64,000 nt of DNA from Diploptera punctata (lineage: Eukaryota; Arthropoda; Insecta; Blattodea; Blaberidae): contig JASPKZ010010239.1 of assembly GCA_030220185.1 (NCBI GenBank), forward strand, positions 1,072,001 through 1,136,000. Reading direction: 5' to 3'. Below are positions 1-9,570 of this stretch, piece by piece (the stretch's first letter is position 1; the number at the start of each line of letters is the position of its first letter). The notes under the pieces are model-generated. The model was not told where the DNA came from. It saw nothing but the letters and a program-made list of their open reading frames with translations, and ran no database searches. The position numbers and the translations under genes were made by a program.

Positions 1-132
1 TTTCCGAATAGGTGATCAGCTCAACCCATTGCCTTCTTTCGAAAACTCATTAACATTTAAAACGAAACAAACTATTCACTCACATATTCATACTAAACAT
101 GCTGAATGTGATAATGCTCGTTATGATAGTCA

Positions 133-324
133 ATGATGTTTGGGGACCATTTGGGGCTTAACGTTTCCTGACATGCCTCCGAATATCATATGGCCGTCAT
201 AACGAACATTATCATACGTATTTTAAATGTGAGAAACAATCCGGAAAAAAAAACATCACGCAAAAAACTTTCTCGACTGAGGCTGCGTACAATGGAGCGA
301 TGATACCACAAGATCACAGCGGTG
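133..324 (-). mobile_element. SINE-2 relic (tRNA-headed SINE)
   Basis: Read on the minus strand this starts with the 'CACCGCTGTGRTCT' head shared with copies near 16.1, 58.1 and 61.0 kb. It continues through a decayed tRNA-like region to the 'GGTCCCCAAACATCAT' segment that follows the head in the better copies. The B-box is eroded and the 3' third cannot be recognised. Non-coding, Pol III-type SINE by family resemblance. Confidence 0.55.
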
Positions 325-571
325 AACAAAAGTACGAGGAATAGAAAAAAATTGAGATTGAAATAACCTAAAAAGTGTTAAACTATTATAGATCGAGCAA
401 AGTTAGCTATAAACAATGTTTAGAACATGATTGCCAACTTATCGGTGTCGTTTTGAATTTCATTGCATCCGAAACTTAAAATTCATTTTGTAATGTAACG
501 GATGCTAACATAACGACCAAACGAAATTTAAGGTAACACAGCATAAAAGGGAGCTTCCATTCGGTAGTCAC
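325..571. other. Unassigned AT-rich sequence
   Basis: No open frame, tRNA-like box, terminal repeat or match to the other repeats of this window was recognised between the SINE-2 relic and the TTAA element. Confidence 0.4.
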
Positions 572-1277
572 TTAAGGGAACCTGTAGGTGAAATTTCTGA
601 ATTCTAAAGTTTTTATGCTACTAACTTGAAATTTTATACACAAATTATCAATTATCAACAATTACTGATGTATATATGTAAAACTTGATGTAGATATCTT
701 CAATGGTTATGGAGATATGGATTATAAGATGTTTTTAATTCAGCGACTAAAAAAAAAGTCCCTCATAATGCAATTTTTTTTTAAATTCTAAAAATCTATT
801 TCTATTCACCTAACAATAATAGAAGAACATATCGTATCATTTTTATTTACAGTGTTTAATCACTGAGGAAAAAAATTAATTTGTGTTTTTAATTTTTTAA
901 AAAGTACATAATATTATAAAATCAATATCTGGAAAAGTACTTGTACACAAAATTGATATGAGACATTTCTTTATTGAACGTTTCTGTATTCTGTTCAAAT
1001 TTTAAAACTAATCTGTCAAAAATTACATCATGAGGAGCATTTTGAAGACTGAAAAATGTAAAAAAAAAAACAGAAACTGAGAAAAATCAATTTAAAGGTT
1101 TAAAGGGAAACCAAACCACTCGCACATGGCCCTTTAAAATATCACGTGGTGCCTTTTGTATGCTCCAATTATAAAAAACGATTATAGATTATGAAACTAG
1201 AAAGTTCAAACCTAATTACTAGGAAAAAATGCATTTTTGAAGGATTTTCTTGAAATTTCACCTATGGGTACCCTTAA
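572..1277. mobile_element. TTAA-flanked inverted-repeat DNA transposon (non-autonomous)
   Basis: Both ends carry the same inverted sequence: GGGAACCTGTAGGTGAAATT from 576, and on the other strand GGGTACCCATAGGTGAAATT ending at 1273. TTAA lies immediately outside each end (572-575 and 1274-1277). The ~698-bp interior is AT-rich with no long frame. TTAA target duplication is known for the piggyBac and Kolobok superfamilies; the GGG terminus does not let me choose. The ends are seen directly; the superfamily is inference. Confidence 0.72.
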
Positions 1278-1642
1278 CCATACTAGTTTATATCTTGGCA
1301 GCGAGCACAATGCAGTCATACTGCTCATGCGCTAAAAATTGATGATGTAATGTTCCTCTTGATCTCTTATTATGGATGTTGACGTCGATTGATCAAACTA
1401 GTAGAAGAGAAAAACACGGTTTGCTTAATAGGAGACGTGCAGTCTAGGTGAGAAAGTATTAATACTGCATTTTGTTCGCTGCCAAGCTGTAGTTAAGTTT
1501 ACATCTCTTCAGATGTCAGGCAGTGAGAAGTGTTTAGCTTATAGCCCCAAAGGAACACCTTAGTAAGCATCTAAACTATTACTTGAATGGGAAAGAGCAA
1601 CTAAATTCGGTAAGAGGCTCCAATGTAAGCTAGAGATATTTT

Positions 1643-1803
1643 CACAAACCGGAAATCTTAAAAAAACGGGGCCAACGGCCTAACGTTCCTCACGGAAGGC
1701 TTGTGCACTGAAGTTATCCATCTTAAATAATCCATCGACTCTGACCAGGTTCGAACTCTTGGAATCACAGACAAGGAACTGAACCTCTAGATCACATTGG
1801 CCG
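1643..1803 (-). mobile_element. SINE-5 fragment (tRNA head and start of body)
   Basis: On the minus strand a decayed A-box-like TGATCTAGAGGTTCAG is followed by a B-box-like GAGTTCGAACCTGG, then the body words 'TCGATGGAT' and 'ACGGAAGATTT'-like text also present near 25.4, 33.0 and 59.1 kb. Only the head-proximal part is kept. The tRNA box similarity is moderate, the repeat membership better. Confidence 0.5.
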
Positions 1804-2020
1804 ATAGTTTGTTAATGGCAACAATAAAATACTTTAGATATATCCCAAAATGTTTTGTTCATCTGAAACATAGATGGGCAATCGCTGTCACGACTCAATT
1901 TGAATCTCAATATCGATTGAGTTACTGTACAATGAACGGTTTAAAACAGATTATGTTATACACATGGTCTTTCATGGATTAGTGTAGATGTGTATTATTG
2001 TATATGTAGTGTAGACATAC

Positions 2021-2021
<1 letters not shown>

Positions 2022-2055
<34 letters not shown>
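2022..2055. repeat. (TA)n microsatellite
   Basis: Uninterrupted TA dinucleotide run of about 34 bp. Confidence 0.95.
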
Positions 2056-2059
<4 letters not shown>

Positions 2060-2334
2060 TTGATACATTTTTATGTAGGTGTGTAGCCATGTAGGTATTT
2101 ATTTATATTATGATTTTTTTCCATGGAAAAATAATGCACGTACGGCCAAGAAGGCCCGTGCGCAATGTAAATACATATGTATTTCCTTTCTTTTTTAAAA
2201 TAAAAGCAATAAATTCCATTACTTACTTAACAGAATATTTTTACATCTGCGCAACCGGTTGCTGCATTTTCAGTTTCTGGGTGTCTACCTACGATCTAAA
2301 TTAATTGCCCTGTAAAAATTATCATATAGATTGG

Positions 2335-2680
2335 AATACTGGGTCTAACCAAAAAACCAGGAACGAAGAATAGAAACTTCAGAAATGAGGTTTGTGAGGA
2401 GTGTAGCTGGCTATACAATAGCAGATCGGAGGCGAAATGAAGATATATTAAGATAACTAAATATGTTCAAGCCATTAGATAGGTTTGCACAATACAGAGA
2501 CAATACATGGACCACATCAACAGAATGGATAAAAAGAGAACGCCGAATCAAATTCTTCACTACACACCACTAGGACGAAGCAATGTAGGAAGACACAGTA
2601 AAATATGGACAGACCAATTCTAATATGAGATCGGAATATGCCTTAAGGTCTAATTTTTTATGCTGATGACGATGAAAATC
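2335..2680 (+). mobile_element. LINE carboxy-terminal relic
   Basis: The plus strand can be read as a decayed non-LTR retrotransposon carboxy terminus: 'MRFVRSVAGY', then 'DRRRNED', then 'FAQYRDN', ending near 2660 with a GATGACGATGAA tail. The same order of words and a GAT-rich tail recur near 42.2, 56.7 and 63.7 kb. Several stops interrupt it. No catalytic region is present, so it is a 5'-truncated dead copy. Confidence 0.6.
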
Positions 2681-3300
2681 CTCATTCATCTGATAATTAT
2701 AAATTTAAAAAAATTGAAAAGATTGAAAATTGGCGTTAGTTGGTTTTAGTGTGAATATAAAGAATAACATGTTTTGTTATAAATATATTAAAATAACTTT
2801 GGTAAAATTGAAAAGTTATTTTAAATAAATGATTAACAAAATAGCGTTAGCGAGTCTCGAAGTCGTGACTGACGTGCGAAAGTGCGGCAACAGCTGTACA
2901 TCGCTCATATGCAAATTCAATAACATGGATACGGCGCGCAATTGAATTAGGCCTCGTACCGACACAGCTGGTGGCCTAAAAGCTAACTACCAACATAAAG
3001 TGTTATTTTGAAATCTATAATCCAATTATAATCAATGCATATTTAGTGATCCCCGCGTCACTGCGCCTCTAGGGGCGGATTTCAAAAACACCAAACACGC
3101 AATAAACATGCTTTCTGTCTGTTGCAACAAATTGTAAAATTTATTCTGCATCCAGTTTTCTATTTTTTTTTATATATTTCAATATACACGCTCGAAAACG
3201 TTCGATCGTGGTCACTATAAAAATATTACATCTGCATCTGCGGCCATAATGAGGCAAATCCAGAAAAGTTGCACACCATTTACTTCAATAATAAGGCAGA
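2681..3300. other. Unassigned intergenic DNA
   Basis: AT-rich, with a slightly GC-richer block at about 2850-2990 and 3050-3080. No frame or repeat seen elsewhere in the window was recognised. Confidence 0.35.
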
Positions 3301-3305
3301 TAAAA

Positions 3306-3756
3306 TAACTAACTCACTGGCACTATTGAACACTTAGCTTCATGGTCACGTAGACATAAGTTCTCCATACATCCCTATCCTCAGCTAATATTTTACTATC
3401 ATTCCCTGTATAATTTACTTTCCTTAAATTACGGTTCATTCCCACCTTATTATTGGCGTGCCAACTGAGAGCCTCCCGTCTGGTTTTTCTCTAAGGAGTT
3501 TCCATGCACCTCTTTCATTCCCCCTTAGTGACACATGTTCTGCCATCTCAATATGCGAGACTTAACTGTTCTTATTACATCTGGTTTCCCGTAGAGATCA
3601 TATAGCTCACTGTTGCGTAATCTTCTCCATTTGCCTGGCAGTTCAACTCTGTTCGGTCCAAAAACGTTCATAAGAACTTTATTCGCAAATACTCGTAATC
3701 CTTTCTCTTCCATTAAAGTAAGAGTATATGTTTCGCAATAATTACGCACATCGGCT
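3306..3756 (-). mobile_element. LINE-A, 5'-truncated 3' end
   Basis: Starts with the LINE-A 3' terminus (plus-strand 'CTCACTGGCACTATTGAAC') and follows the LINE-A carboxy-terminal coding region backward. The minus frame at 3525-3776 includes 'TLTLMEEKGLRVFANKVL' and 'ELYDLYGKPDVIRTVKSR', the same segments as in the intact copy at 20.4-21.1 kb. Stops and indels make it a pseudogene. It ends at the boundary with a SINE-1 fragment. Confidence 0.8.
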
Positions 3757-3893
3757 GGGGGATCCGACATGCTGATCACATGTCACCCCTACCCTGGTTA
3801 GATAATCATCAATTCTGGGAACAGCACATGTGAATGTGAGGTCAGCAGCAGGCTGATAGGCCAAGGGCCTTCTAGTCCTCTTGCACCATGGAG
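3757..3893 (+). mobile_element. SINE-1, 3' half
   Basis: Begins 'GGCTGGGGGATCCGACATGC' and carries the SINE-1 body words 'CACATGTCACCCCTAC' and 'GGCTGATAGGCCAAGGGCC'. It aligns with the second half of the complete SINE-1 at 13.94-14.28 kb. The tRNA-like head is missing, so it abuts LINE-A as a truncated copy. Confidence 0.7.
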
Positions 3894-4360
3894 TTTATTT
3901 AAGTTTGGGGATGTATATCGCCGATATATCGGTAGTTCCTAAGTTTCCTAAATTATAAATAAGACAGATTATCGGACTCTAATAATATAATTACTTTGCA
4001 AGAATATTATTAAATGGATTCAGATTTATAATACCAGCTTCAAATAGTAATAGCTATATACGCCTATATTCGTGGACTATGACAACCCAAAAGCCATATA
4101 AGACTAACATTAACTTGAAGTTGGCAATTCAGAGAGTCACACGATTAGCGTAAAGAAGTCCTTCAACCGTGTTTTCAGTATTCTTAACTGGATTTTACTA
4201 CTTCTCATATCAAATAGATACTTAATTGTCCTCACGTGCTAGATAAGTCCTCATTGCAGATCGTACATAGAAACGAAAACTGTTATAGTATGATCTGAAA
4301 TCCACCCTAGTCCTCAAGGATGGTAGACAAGCTAACCGTTAGAATGAAAGGCTGTTGAAT
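3894..4360. other. Unassigned AT-rich sequence
   Basis: No repeat family, terminal repeat or open frame of the window recognised. Confidence 0.35.
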
Positions 4361-4396
4361 TTAATATATATATATATATATATAATATATATATAC
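4361..4396. repeat. (TA)n microsatellite
   Basis: TA run broken once (TATAATATAT), directly adjoining the mariner relic. Confidence 0.9.
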
Positions 4397-4775
4397 TAGG
4401 CTATTCAGAAAGAAAGAACAGACTTCGAACATTTATTTCCTCCAAAATACAAAAATATAGAAACAATTCTAACGTTCCTGGAAACACAAAAGTTCAAATT
4501 TCACTATTTTATGCATTCAATATGGTCACCATGTGTTACACGATAACATATCAAAACGGTGGCTCATTTCGTGCAACACACGAATCAGCTGGTCTCTAGT
4601 TATCGAATTCACAGATTCAAAAATTTGTTGTAGTAGATTTTCAAGAGTGTCAGGCATAGGGGGGATAATAACACGGTATTTTGGGTAACTCCAGAGATAT
4701 AAATCACACGGGGTTAGATCTGGTGACCTGGGAGGTCTACGACCTTCTACAGGGAACTCTTTACTTCACCAAGTC
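4397..4775 (-). mobile_element. Tc1/mariner (IS630-type) transposase, 3' end
   Basis: The minus strand reads through 'RRPPRSPDLTPCDLYLW', then 'PPMPDTLENLLQQIFESVN', 'ITRDQLIRVLHEMSHRFD', stop. 'RSPDLTPCDxxLW' is the well-known segment holding the third catalytic acidic residue of mariner-type transposases, and the following block is the family's usual carboxy terminus. The first two catalytic residues and the DNA-binding domain are absent. The left end includes a stretch ending 'TTCTTTCTGAATAGCC' that probably belongs to the terminal region. Dead, 5'-truncated copy. Confidence 0.8.
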
Positions 4776-4836
4776 TCTTATCTATCCATCTATATATTCA
4801 TCCGTCCATATGCATGTATGTATAACTTTAAGACCA

Positions 4837-4930
4837 ATGCGGCCGTGATCGAAAGTTCAAACTTTTCTCTTTTCAGGAACGTTGAAATTCTGTTTCTATT
4901 TCTTGTAGCTTGGAAGAAACATAAATATAC
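4837..4930 (+). repeat. Inverted second copy of the mariner 3' flank
   Basis: CGAAAGTTCAAACTTTTCTC and 'CAGGAACGTTGAAATTCTGT' then 'GAAGAAACATAAATA' correspond, on the opposite strand, to the sequence at about 4425-4505 downstream of the transposase stop. The region therefore holds an inverted pair of the mariner 3' end separated by ~330 bp. This could be a second broken copy or a rearranged single one. Confidence 0.5.
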
Positions 4931-4967
4931 ACACAAATTTATACATGTGTGTGCGTGTGTGTAATTT

Positions 4968-5115
4968 TCTCAGGTTCATGCCTAAGGGCCTGTTACGGTC
5001 TTCTGGCATCTTCTATACGGTCGACTTATAGAGCGTCTTCCCTTGGGAATGTAATGTATAATCTGTTCAGGTATTCTGCAACGTCGCCTTCTATTTACAA
5101 ACTGAAACCACTTTG
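4968..5115 (-). mobile_element. LINE 3' terminal relic
   Basis: On the minus strand a 'YIPKGRRSISRPYRRCQ'-like segment precedes 'GTAACAGGCCCTTAGGC', the same end structure as other LINE tails here ('GRRxxGRPxxRW' then 'RNGxxPxA'). About 150 bp only, with stops. No enzymatic domain left. Confidence 0.5.
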
Positions 5116-5329
5116 GACTATAATTCTGCAGATATTCGTCTGTAAGTGGTGTTATTAGCTTTTACGCTATGACTCATCCCGCTAGTGGTCTAAAAGACTG
5201 TATCCGTCCGTTCGTTATATTGTGCTAATATTTAACACCTCAGGTCATCAGAGTCGTAATATACTAATCTGAAAGTTTAAGGATGGACAAATTTTATTCA
5301 GAAGACATTTATTTCAGACAGAAGATTAC

Positions 5330-5640
5330 TAGAAACATCAGAGATGAAGTTCCTCATACGTTGCAGGATATACTCTAAGAGACCACATTCCTAGTAATAC
5401 AATTAGGCAAGAACTCAAAATTTTTAATCTAAATGAAAAAATACAAAACTATAAACAAAAAAGGTATGAACATGTTTTAAGAATGGACTCTTCTAAGCTA
5501 ACAAAACAAGCACTGTTTACCAACCTCAAGGCTATAGAGATGTGGGACGTCCTAGAAGATGATGGGAAGAATAGTTCTGAGAGCGGAACAGGCCGACGGC
5601 GTACCATGAAGGTGATCATATTTATTTCAGGCTTGATGTT
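5330..5640 (+). mobile_element. LINE carboxy-terminal relic
   Basis: Plus strand reads 'ETSEMKFL', then 'TIRQELKIFNLNEKIQNYKQ', then 'YEHVLRMDSSKLTKQALF', a recognisable order for the post-RT region of these LINEs, followed by a decayed 'RPRRxW' and 'ESGTG' tail. Compare copies at 56.4-56.8 and 63.4-63.7 kb. Frameshifted and 5'-truncated. Confidence 0.6.
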
Positions 5641-5649
5641 CTTTTACAT

Positions 5650-5815
5650 GTCGTAAATCTACGAAATGGGGCCCTTTGGCCTTATTTTCCTTCTATAGAA
5701 AGCCATTCTCAGGATATTACGCCCTTATAAATCAATCGACCTTAGCCAGATTTGAACTGAAACTTTAGCGAGCATGTTCACGAGTAAACTGATCATCCCG
5801 GATCTTAATCCTCAG
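5650..5815 (-). mobile_element. Probable decayed SINE-5 head
   Basis: 'ATCAATCGACCTTAGCCAG' followed by 'ATTTGAACTGAAAC' resembles the SINE-5 head seen inverted at 1.65-1.80 kb ('ATCCATCGACTCTGACCAGG' then 'TTCGAAC'). The rest is too eroded to align by eye. Confidence 0.35.
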
Positions 5816-6054
5816 TGGATAACGCGCATTAAAGTTATAGTCCTAAACTGAAATAGCAAGAACATACGAGTAAATGTCCACATACATAAACGCCAAATAA
5901 ACATATACCCAAACATAAATGTACACATACGAAAATAAACCAAATATATTGATATTGAAGGTTGCAATTTCCATTCCACTCACCATGTGAGCACGTGGTG
6001 ATTTCTATAAAATATAATCAGTGAACAATGTGAAAGAGAGAAAAAAGTCTGTCA

Positions 6055-6675
6055 CACAGGAAATGCGTAAACTAAACGAATTTCTCAACAAATCGAAATT
6101 ATGGTTTGATTTCACTGGTTTACACAACATATATTTATTTTATTAAACTGGAAAAACTCATATGATAAGATGTCAATAAAAGACCCAATTCACCAAATTA
6201 AAATTTAAAAGGGCCAATTAGTTTCAATACCGAAGCTATCATTTTCAAGGAAATTATTGACTATCAATAATTAGTATTAAAATTTAAAACAGCCAACTAG
6301 TTTCAATAGCGAAATTATCATTTTCAAGACTAATTATTATTGACTATCATTAATTAGTCTTGAAAATAATAAATTCGCTATTGAAACTAGTTAGCTCTTT
6401 TAAATTTTAATTTGATAATTTTGGGTATTTTTTGATTTCTTATCATATAAATTTATCATCAATAAAACCCTCCAATTGTATTAATGCAAAACTCAATTTG
6501 TTATGCCAACTTATCTAAACGTGTCGGACTGCAGAGAAAACAATCGTATCACAACAGTAAGTTATCTTAGAATACTGTTGTATAGTTTAACACAAATTTA
6601 AATAACTTCTGCTGATTAATTTAAATTATTTTATTACAAGTATTAAATAAATTAAACTGATATATCTTGTAGGAT
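6055..6675 (+). repeat. Repeat G (dispersed, unclassified) with foldback insert
   Basis: The outer parts (about 6055-6120 and 6485-6670) match 41.09-41.34 kb in the same order: 'GCGTAAACTAA-CGAATT-CTCAACAAAT', later 'AACTTATCTAAACGTGTCGG' and 'TTTAAATAACTTCTGCTGAT'. The copy at 41 kb lacks the ~360-bp middle block, which here holds a long inverted repeat. No coding capacity seen. Confidence 0.6.
6199..6412. repeat. Foldback (long hairpin) with an extra direct arm
   Basis: An arm at about 6271-6332 (containing 'CCAACTAGTTTCAATAGCGA') is repeated in inverted orientation at about 6352-6412 ('TCGCTATTGAAACTAGTTAG'), with a spacer of roughly 20 nt. A further direct copy of the left arm lies at about 6199-6260 ('CCAATTAGTTTCAATACCGA'). 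Arms of ~60 bp with few mismatches would form a strong cruciform or hairpin RNA. Confidence 0.8.
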
Positions 6676-6839
6676 ATGTTGGGAATTAAAGAGCTATTTA
6701 AATTGTATTAGGCCTACATGCTGATACATTGGGACGAAGCAATTATGACTGCTGGAGCGAATTTTTAATTTCAAGTTTCAGGTAAACCCCAACTAATAAT
6801 GGTCGGATGACGCTAATTTATTAAACATACCTTCCTCCT

Positions 6840-7085
6840 TTAATTCTAATACCATATAACGAGGGTCGTTGCGAAACACCGAAAATTGTGACGGGTAAGG
6901 TGATTTTAAATTTTTGTTTCTTGTCAACTCCTACATCCAAATTTCCGATATTGCTGGTTAACGAACTTGGTCCTATATTTTACATTTTTGCTCTATGCCA
7001 AGTTTGGTTTCTATAAAAAAATGTTGCCTCTAGAGTGTTCACGGACATACACGCATGTATGTGTGTATATGTGCATATATAGTCC

Positions 7086-7127
<42 letters not shown>

Positions 7128-7300
7128 ATGTGTGTGTTTGTGTGCGCGTGTGTGCGTGTAGGTGTGTGTGTGTGTGTGTACATTTTGATCATGGTGATTT
7201 TCGGTGTTTATTAGATAGGAGCGGTGATGATCTGTAACAGTGTTTAAAAAATATTTTCTTGAGAATAATTTCAATTCGGAATTAGCTAATAAATAATACA
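6840..7300 (+). repeat. Repeat H with microsatellite core
   Basis: Left flank ('ACCGAAAATTG', 'CAAGTTTGGTTTCTAT', 'CCTCTAGAGTGTTCACGGAC') and right flank ('TGATTTTCGGTGTTTATTAG', 'GGTGATGATCTGTAACA') recur at 18.0-18.4 and 42.8-43.4 kb, each time around a dinucleotide core. Here the core is (TA)n then (GT)n at about 7087-7180. No protein is encoded; the short frames across the core are microsatellite translations. Confidence 0.7.
7087..7182. repeat. (TA)n-(GT)n compound microsatellite
   Basis: TA run about 7089-7119 followed by an imperfect GT run to about 7180, inside repeat H. Confidence 0.9.
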
Positions 7301-7377
7301 ACTTCTAGCAAAGCAAGGAAGGGTAAAAGTAATTGTTAAGAGATATTAAGAATATAAAATCTTATCAACTAAATAAC

Positions 7378-7433
7378 TAATTCAATGGCACTATCGAACC
7401 CGGAGGTTCATATGGCCATGCGGACATATGCTC

Positions 7434-7436
<3 letters not shown>
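7378..7436 (-). mobile_element. LINE-A 3' terminal fragment
   Basis: 'TGGCACTATCGAACCCGGAG' then 'GTTCATATGGCCATGCGGAC' matches the last ~60 bp of LINE-A in minus orientation. It runs directly into a (TA)n tract at 7437-7472. Confidence 0.7.

Positions 7437-7472
<36 letters not shown>
7437..7472. repeat. (TA)n microsatellite
   Basis: About 36 bp of AT dinucleotides between a LINE-A end and another LINE. Confidence 0.9.
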
Positions 7473-7474
<2 letters not shown>

Positions 7475-7475
<1 letters not shown>

Positions 7476-8445
7476 AGGATCTATTTCGAAAATAAAAATT
7501 AGAAATCATATAACAGAGGGATTTACTATTACAAAGGGTTTAAGGCAACGTAGCAGTTTATCCCCAACTCTATTAAAAATTTTACTCGAAAGAGTACTAA
7601 GAGACTGGAGGAAAAAATATCAAAAAATGGGTATACTAATCCAAAATACACATGTATATTCACTACATTTTGCAGATGACTAGGTATTAATAGCACAAGA
7701 CCACGCACGATGGCTAAAAAACTAAAAGAAGAATATGAAAAATGGGGACATTATAAAATTTGAGAAAACTATATATCTGTGTATAGGAGAAGAAATGAAA
7801 AACACAAATTTCAACAACGGAGAATAACTAAAACCTAGTATTGAATGCACTTATTTAGGAACAAAATTTAGACCATTCAGGTTATAACACAGTTGAAATT
7901 AAAAATAGAATCGCACAAACAAAACTAGCAATAAATGCTTTAAACTCTGGTGGAGCAAAAATATTAATTACAAAAAATTGAAAATTACAAATATATCAAA
8001 CCATAATTCAGAGTATTTTAACATACGGTGCTGAAGTCTGGCAAATTCCTACCAGAGAAATAAAAATAATTTTTAGTACAGAAATGGATGTTTTAAGAAG
8101 ATCAGCTGGAAAATCTAGAATGCATAGAATACGAAATAAAGAAACAAGGGAAATTATGGGCGTACAAGAGGAGCCGGACATTATAGAAAAGAAAAGATTA
8201 CAGTGGTATGGCCATGTCAAAAGAATTCCAGAGCAAAGATTGACTAAAATGTTTATGGAATGGATCCCAATAGAAAGGAGGAAGAGAGGAAGACCGAAGA
8301 AAACTTGGATAGATGGGGTACAAGCAGCTATGAATATCAGAGAATTGGAGGAAGATCAATGGGTGGACAGAGAAAAATGACGTTTGATTTCCGGAAGACG
8401 GCGGCAGCTGCCATGATACCGGATGATGATATGTATATATAGGCC
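7475..8445 (+). mobile_element. LINE reverse transcriptase to 3' end, degenerate
   Basis: A 5'-truncated non-LTR element. 'EGFTITKGLRQRSSLSPTLL' near 7525-7585 is the RT 'G-L-R-Q-G-C-x-L-S-P' segment with the GC changed. 'LHFADD' near 7665-7682 holds the catalytic aspartates, followed at once by a stop. The best open part is 8084-8380: 'VLRRSAGKSRMHRIRN', 'KRLQWYGHVKRIPEQRL', 'RRKRGRPKKTW'. The element ends about 8400-8440 with 'GGATGATGAT'. In a second frame across the end, residues like 'RKTAAAAMIPDDD' are read-through only. Many frameshifts; inactive. Similar carboxy terminus at 61.6-62.0 kb. Confidence 0.8.
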
Positions 8446-8579
8446 TACCATAAAGAAAGGTTAGTTGGTTTTTCCGCGTCACATATTCAAAGTCGGTCGA
8501 TGGCCATTTGTTCCTACATTTCGAGATGATACTTCATGCCGTTTTCAAGTTATATATAATCATACTTATATCGGCGAAC

Positions 8580-8652
8580 ATCTACAATACAAAACAATAC
8601 AATACAATACAACACAATACAATACACACAGACACACACACACACATATATA
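8580..8652. repeat. (ACAAT)n / (AC)n simple repeat
   Basis: Imperfect pentamer ACAAT repeated about nine times from 8583, running into an AC/CACA tract and ATATAT. Confidence 0.85.
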
Positions 8653-9460
8653 AGATATTGTACTGTCACAAGAGGAAGTTCAAAACTGATATATAAATAT
8701 GTATTAGAAACATTGAGATAAAAATATTCTTTGACATGACATTTGAGACATATTATGGTTGTATATAGCTTTATACCGCTAAACAGTTTGATTTTTTAAA
8801 CAAAATTGTTGCCATCGATTTTCTCTCTGAAGACGTGTCTATTCTGTAGGCAAAGTTCTTGATCTTTTTTTCCTCTAAATTCTTATTTAATTCTCTTAAC
8901 CATAATTCTTTATTGTTTTAATTTTCCTCTGCGAGACTATGATTTGCAGAACGTTTCGATTTATTTCTTCCTACGTGTCCGAAGAAACATTTTTATTCCA
9001 TTTTTGTCGTTATTTTCTCTCATTTCTCATATAATTATTTCTGAAATATGCATGAATTTATATGTTATGAGCCAATTCCTTCCTTAAAAATGTCCTGTTC
9101 TTCTCTGTTTTCTAAGGAGCTAGAATTTCAGATTCATCTAAACATTCTCTGATTTGACGTTTGTAGTTAGAGTTGAACATGGTCTCTTGTATTGAGGGAA
9201 TATATATGGTTACAAAAAGAAGCTGAATACTGAAACAAACATTCGGTCCCATAAGGAATGGGAATTGAGAACGGAGGAAACTTCATAACAAGAATCTCTT
9301 ATATCACTGTCCCAATATTATTATAAGGCTCTTCACGAACGAGAATGAGTAGGTCGAATGGTTGACAGTAGAAAATGCTTGTGCAATTTTTTATCGTGAA
9401 ACGTTTGTGTGAGAGACCATTAAAATGATTAGGCTATGCGGTAGGATAATAGTTTGATAT
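8653..9460. other. Unassigned AT-rich sequence
   Basis: No element end, tRNA-like box or coding segment recognised. Confidence 0.35.
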
Positions 9461-9464
9461 ATTT

Positions 9465-9570
9465 TAGGGAACTGGATATCAGAGATATGAACTAGTTTCA
9501 GTTGACTGAGAATAGGGACCAGTGGAAGACCTTAACAAATGAGCAAATGCGGCTTTCAATGTATGGCTTC
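9465..9570 (+). mobile_element. Possible LINE carboxy-terminal scrap
   Basis: 'LDIRDMN' stop 'FQLTENRDQWKTL' read from about 9469 is like the 'DLREx...AxDRDxWRxL' ending of LINE-A and relatives. Only ~30 codons, so this is tentative. Confidence 0.3.

Noticed and set aside
6967..7301. Four overlapping frames rich in YIYIYI and HTHTHT
   Set aside because: They are translations of the TA/GT microsatellite in repeat H on both strands.
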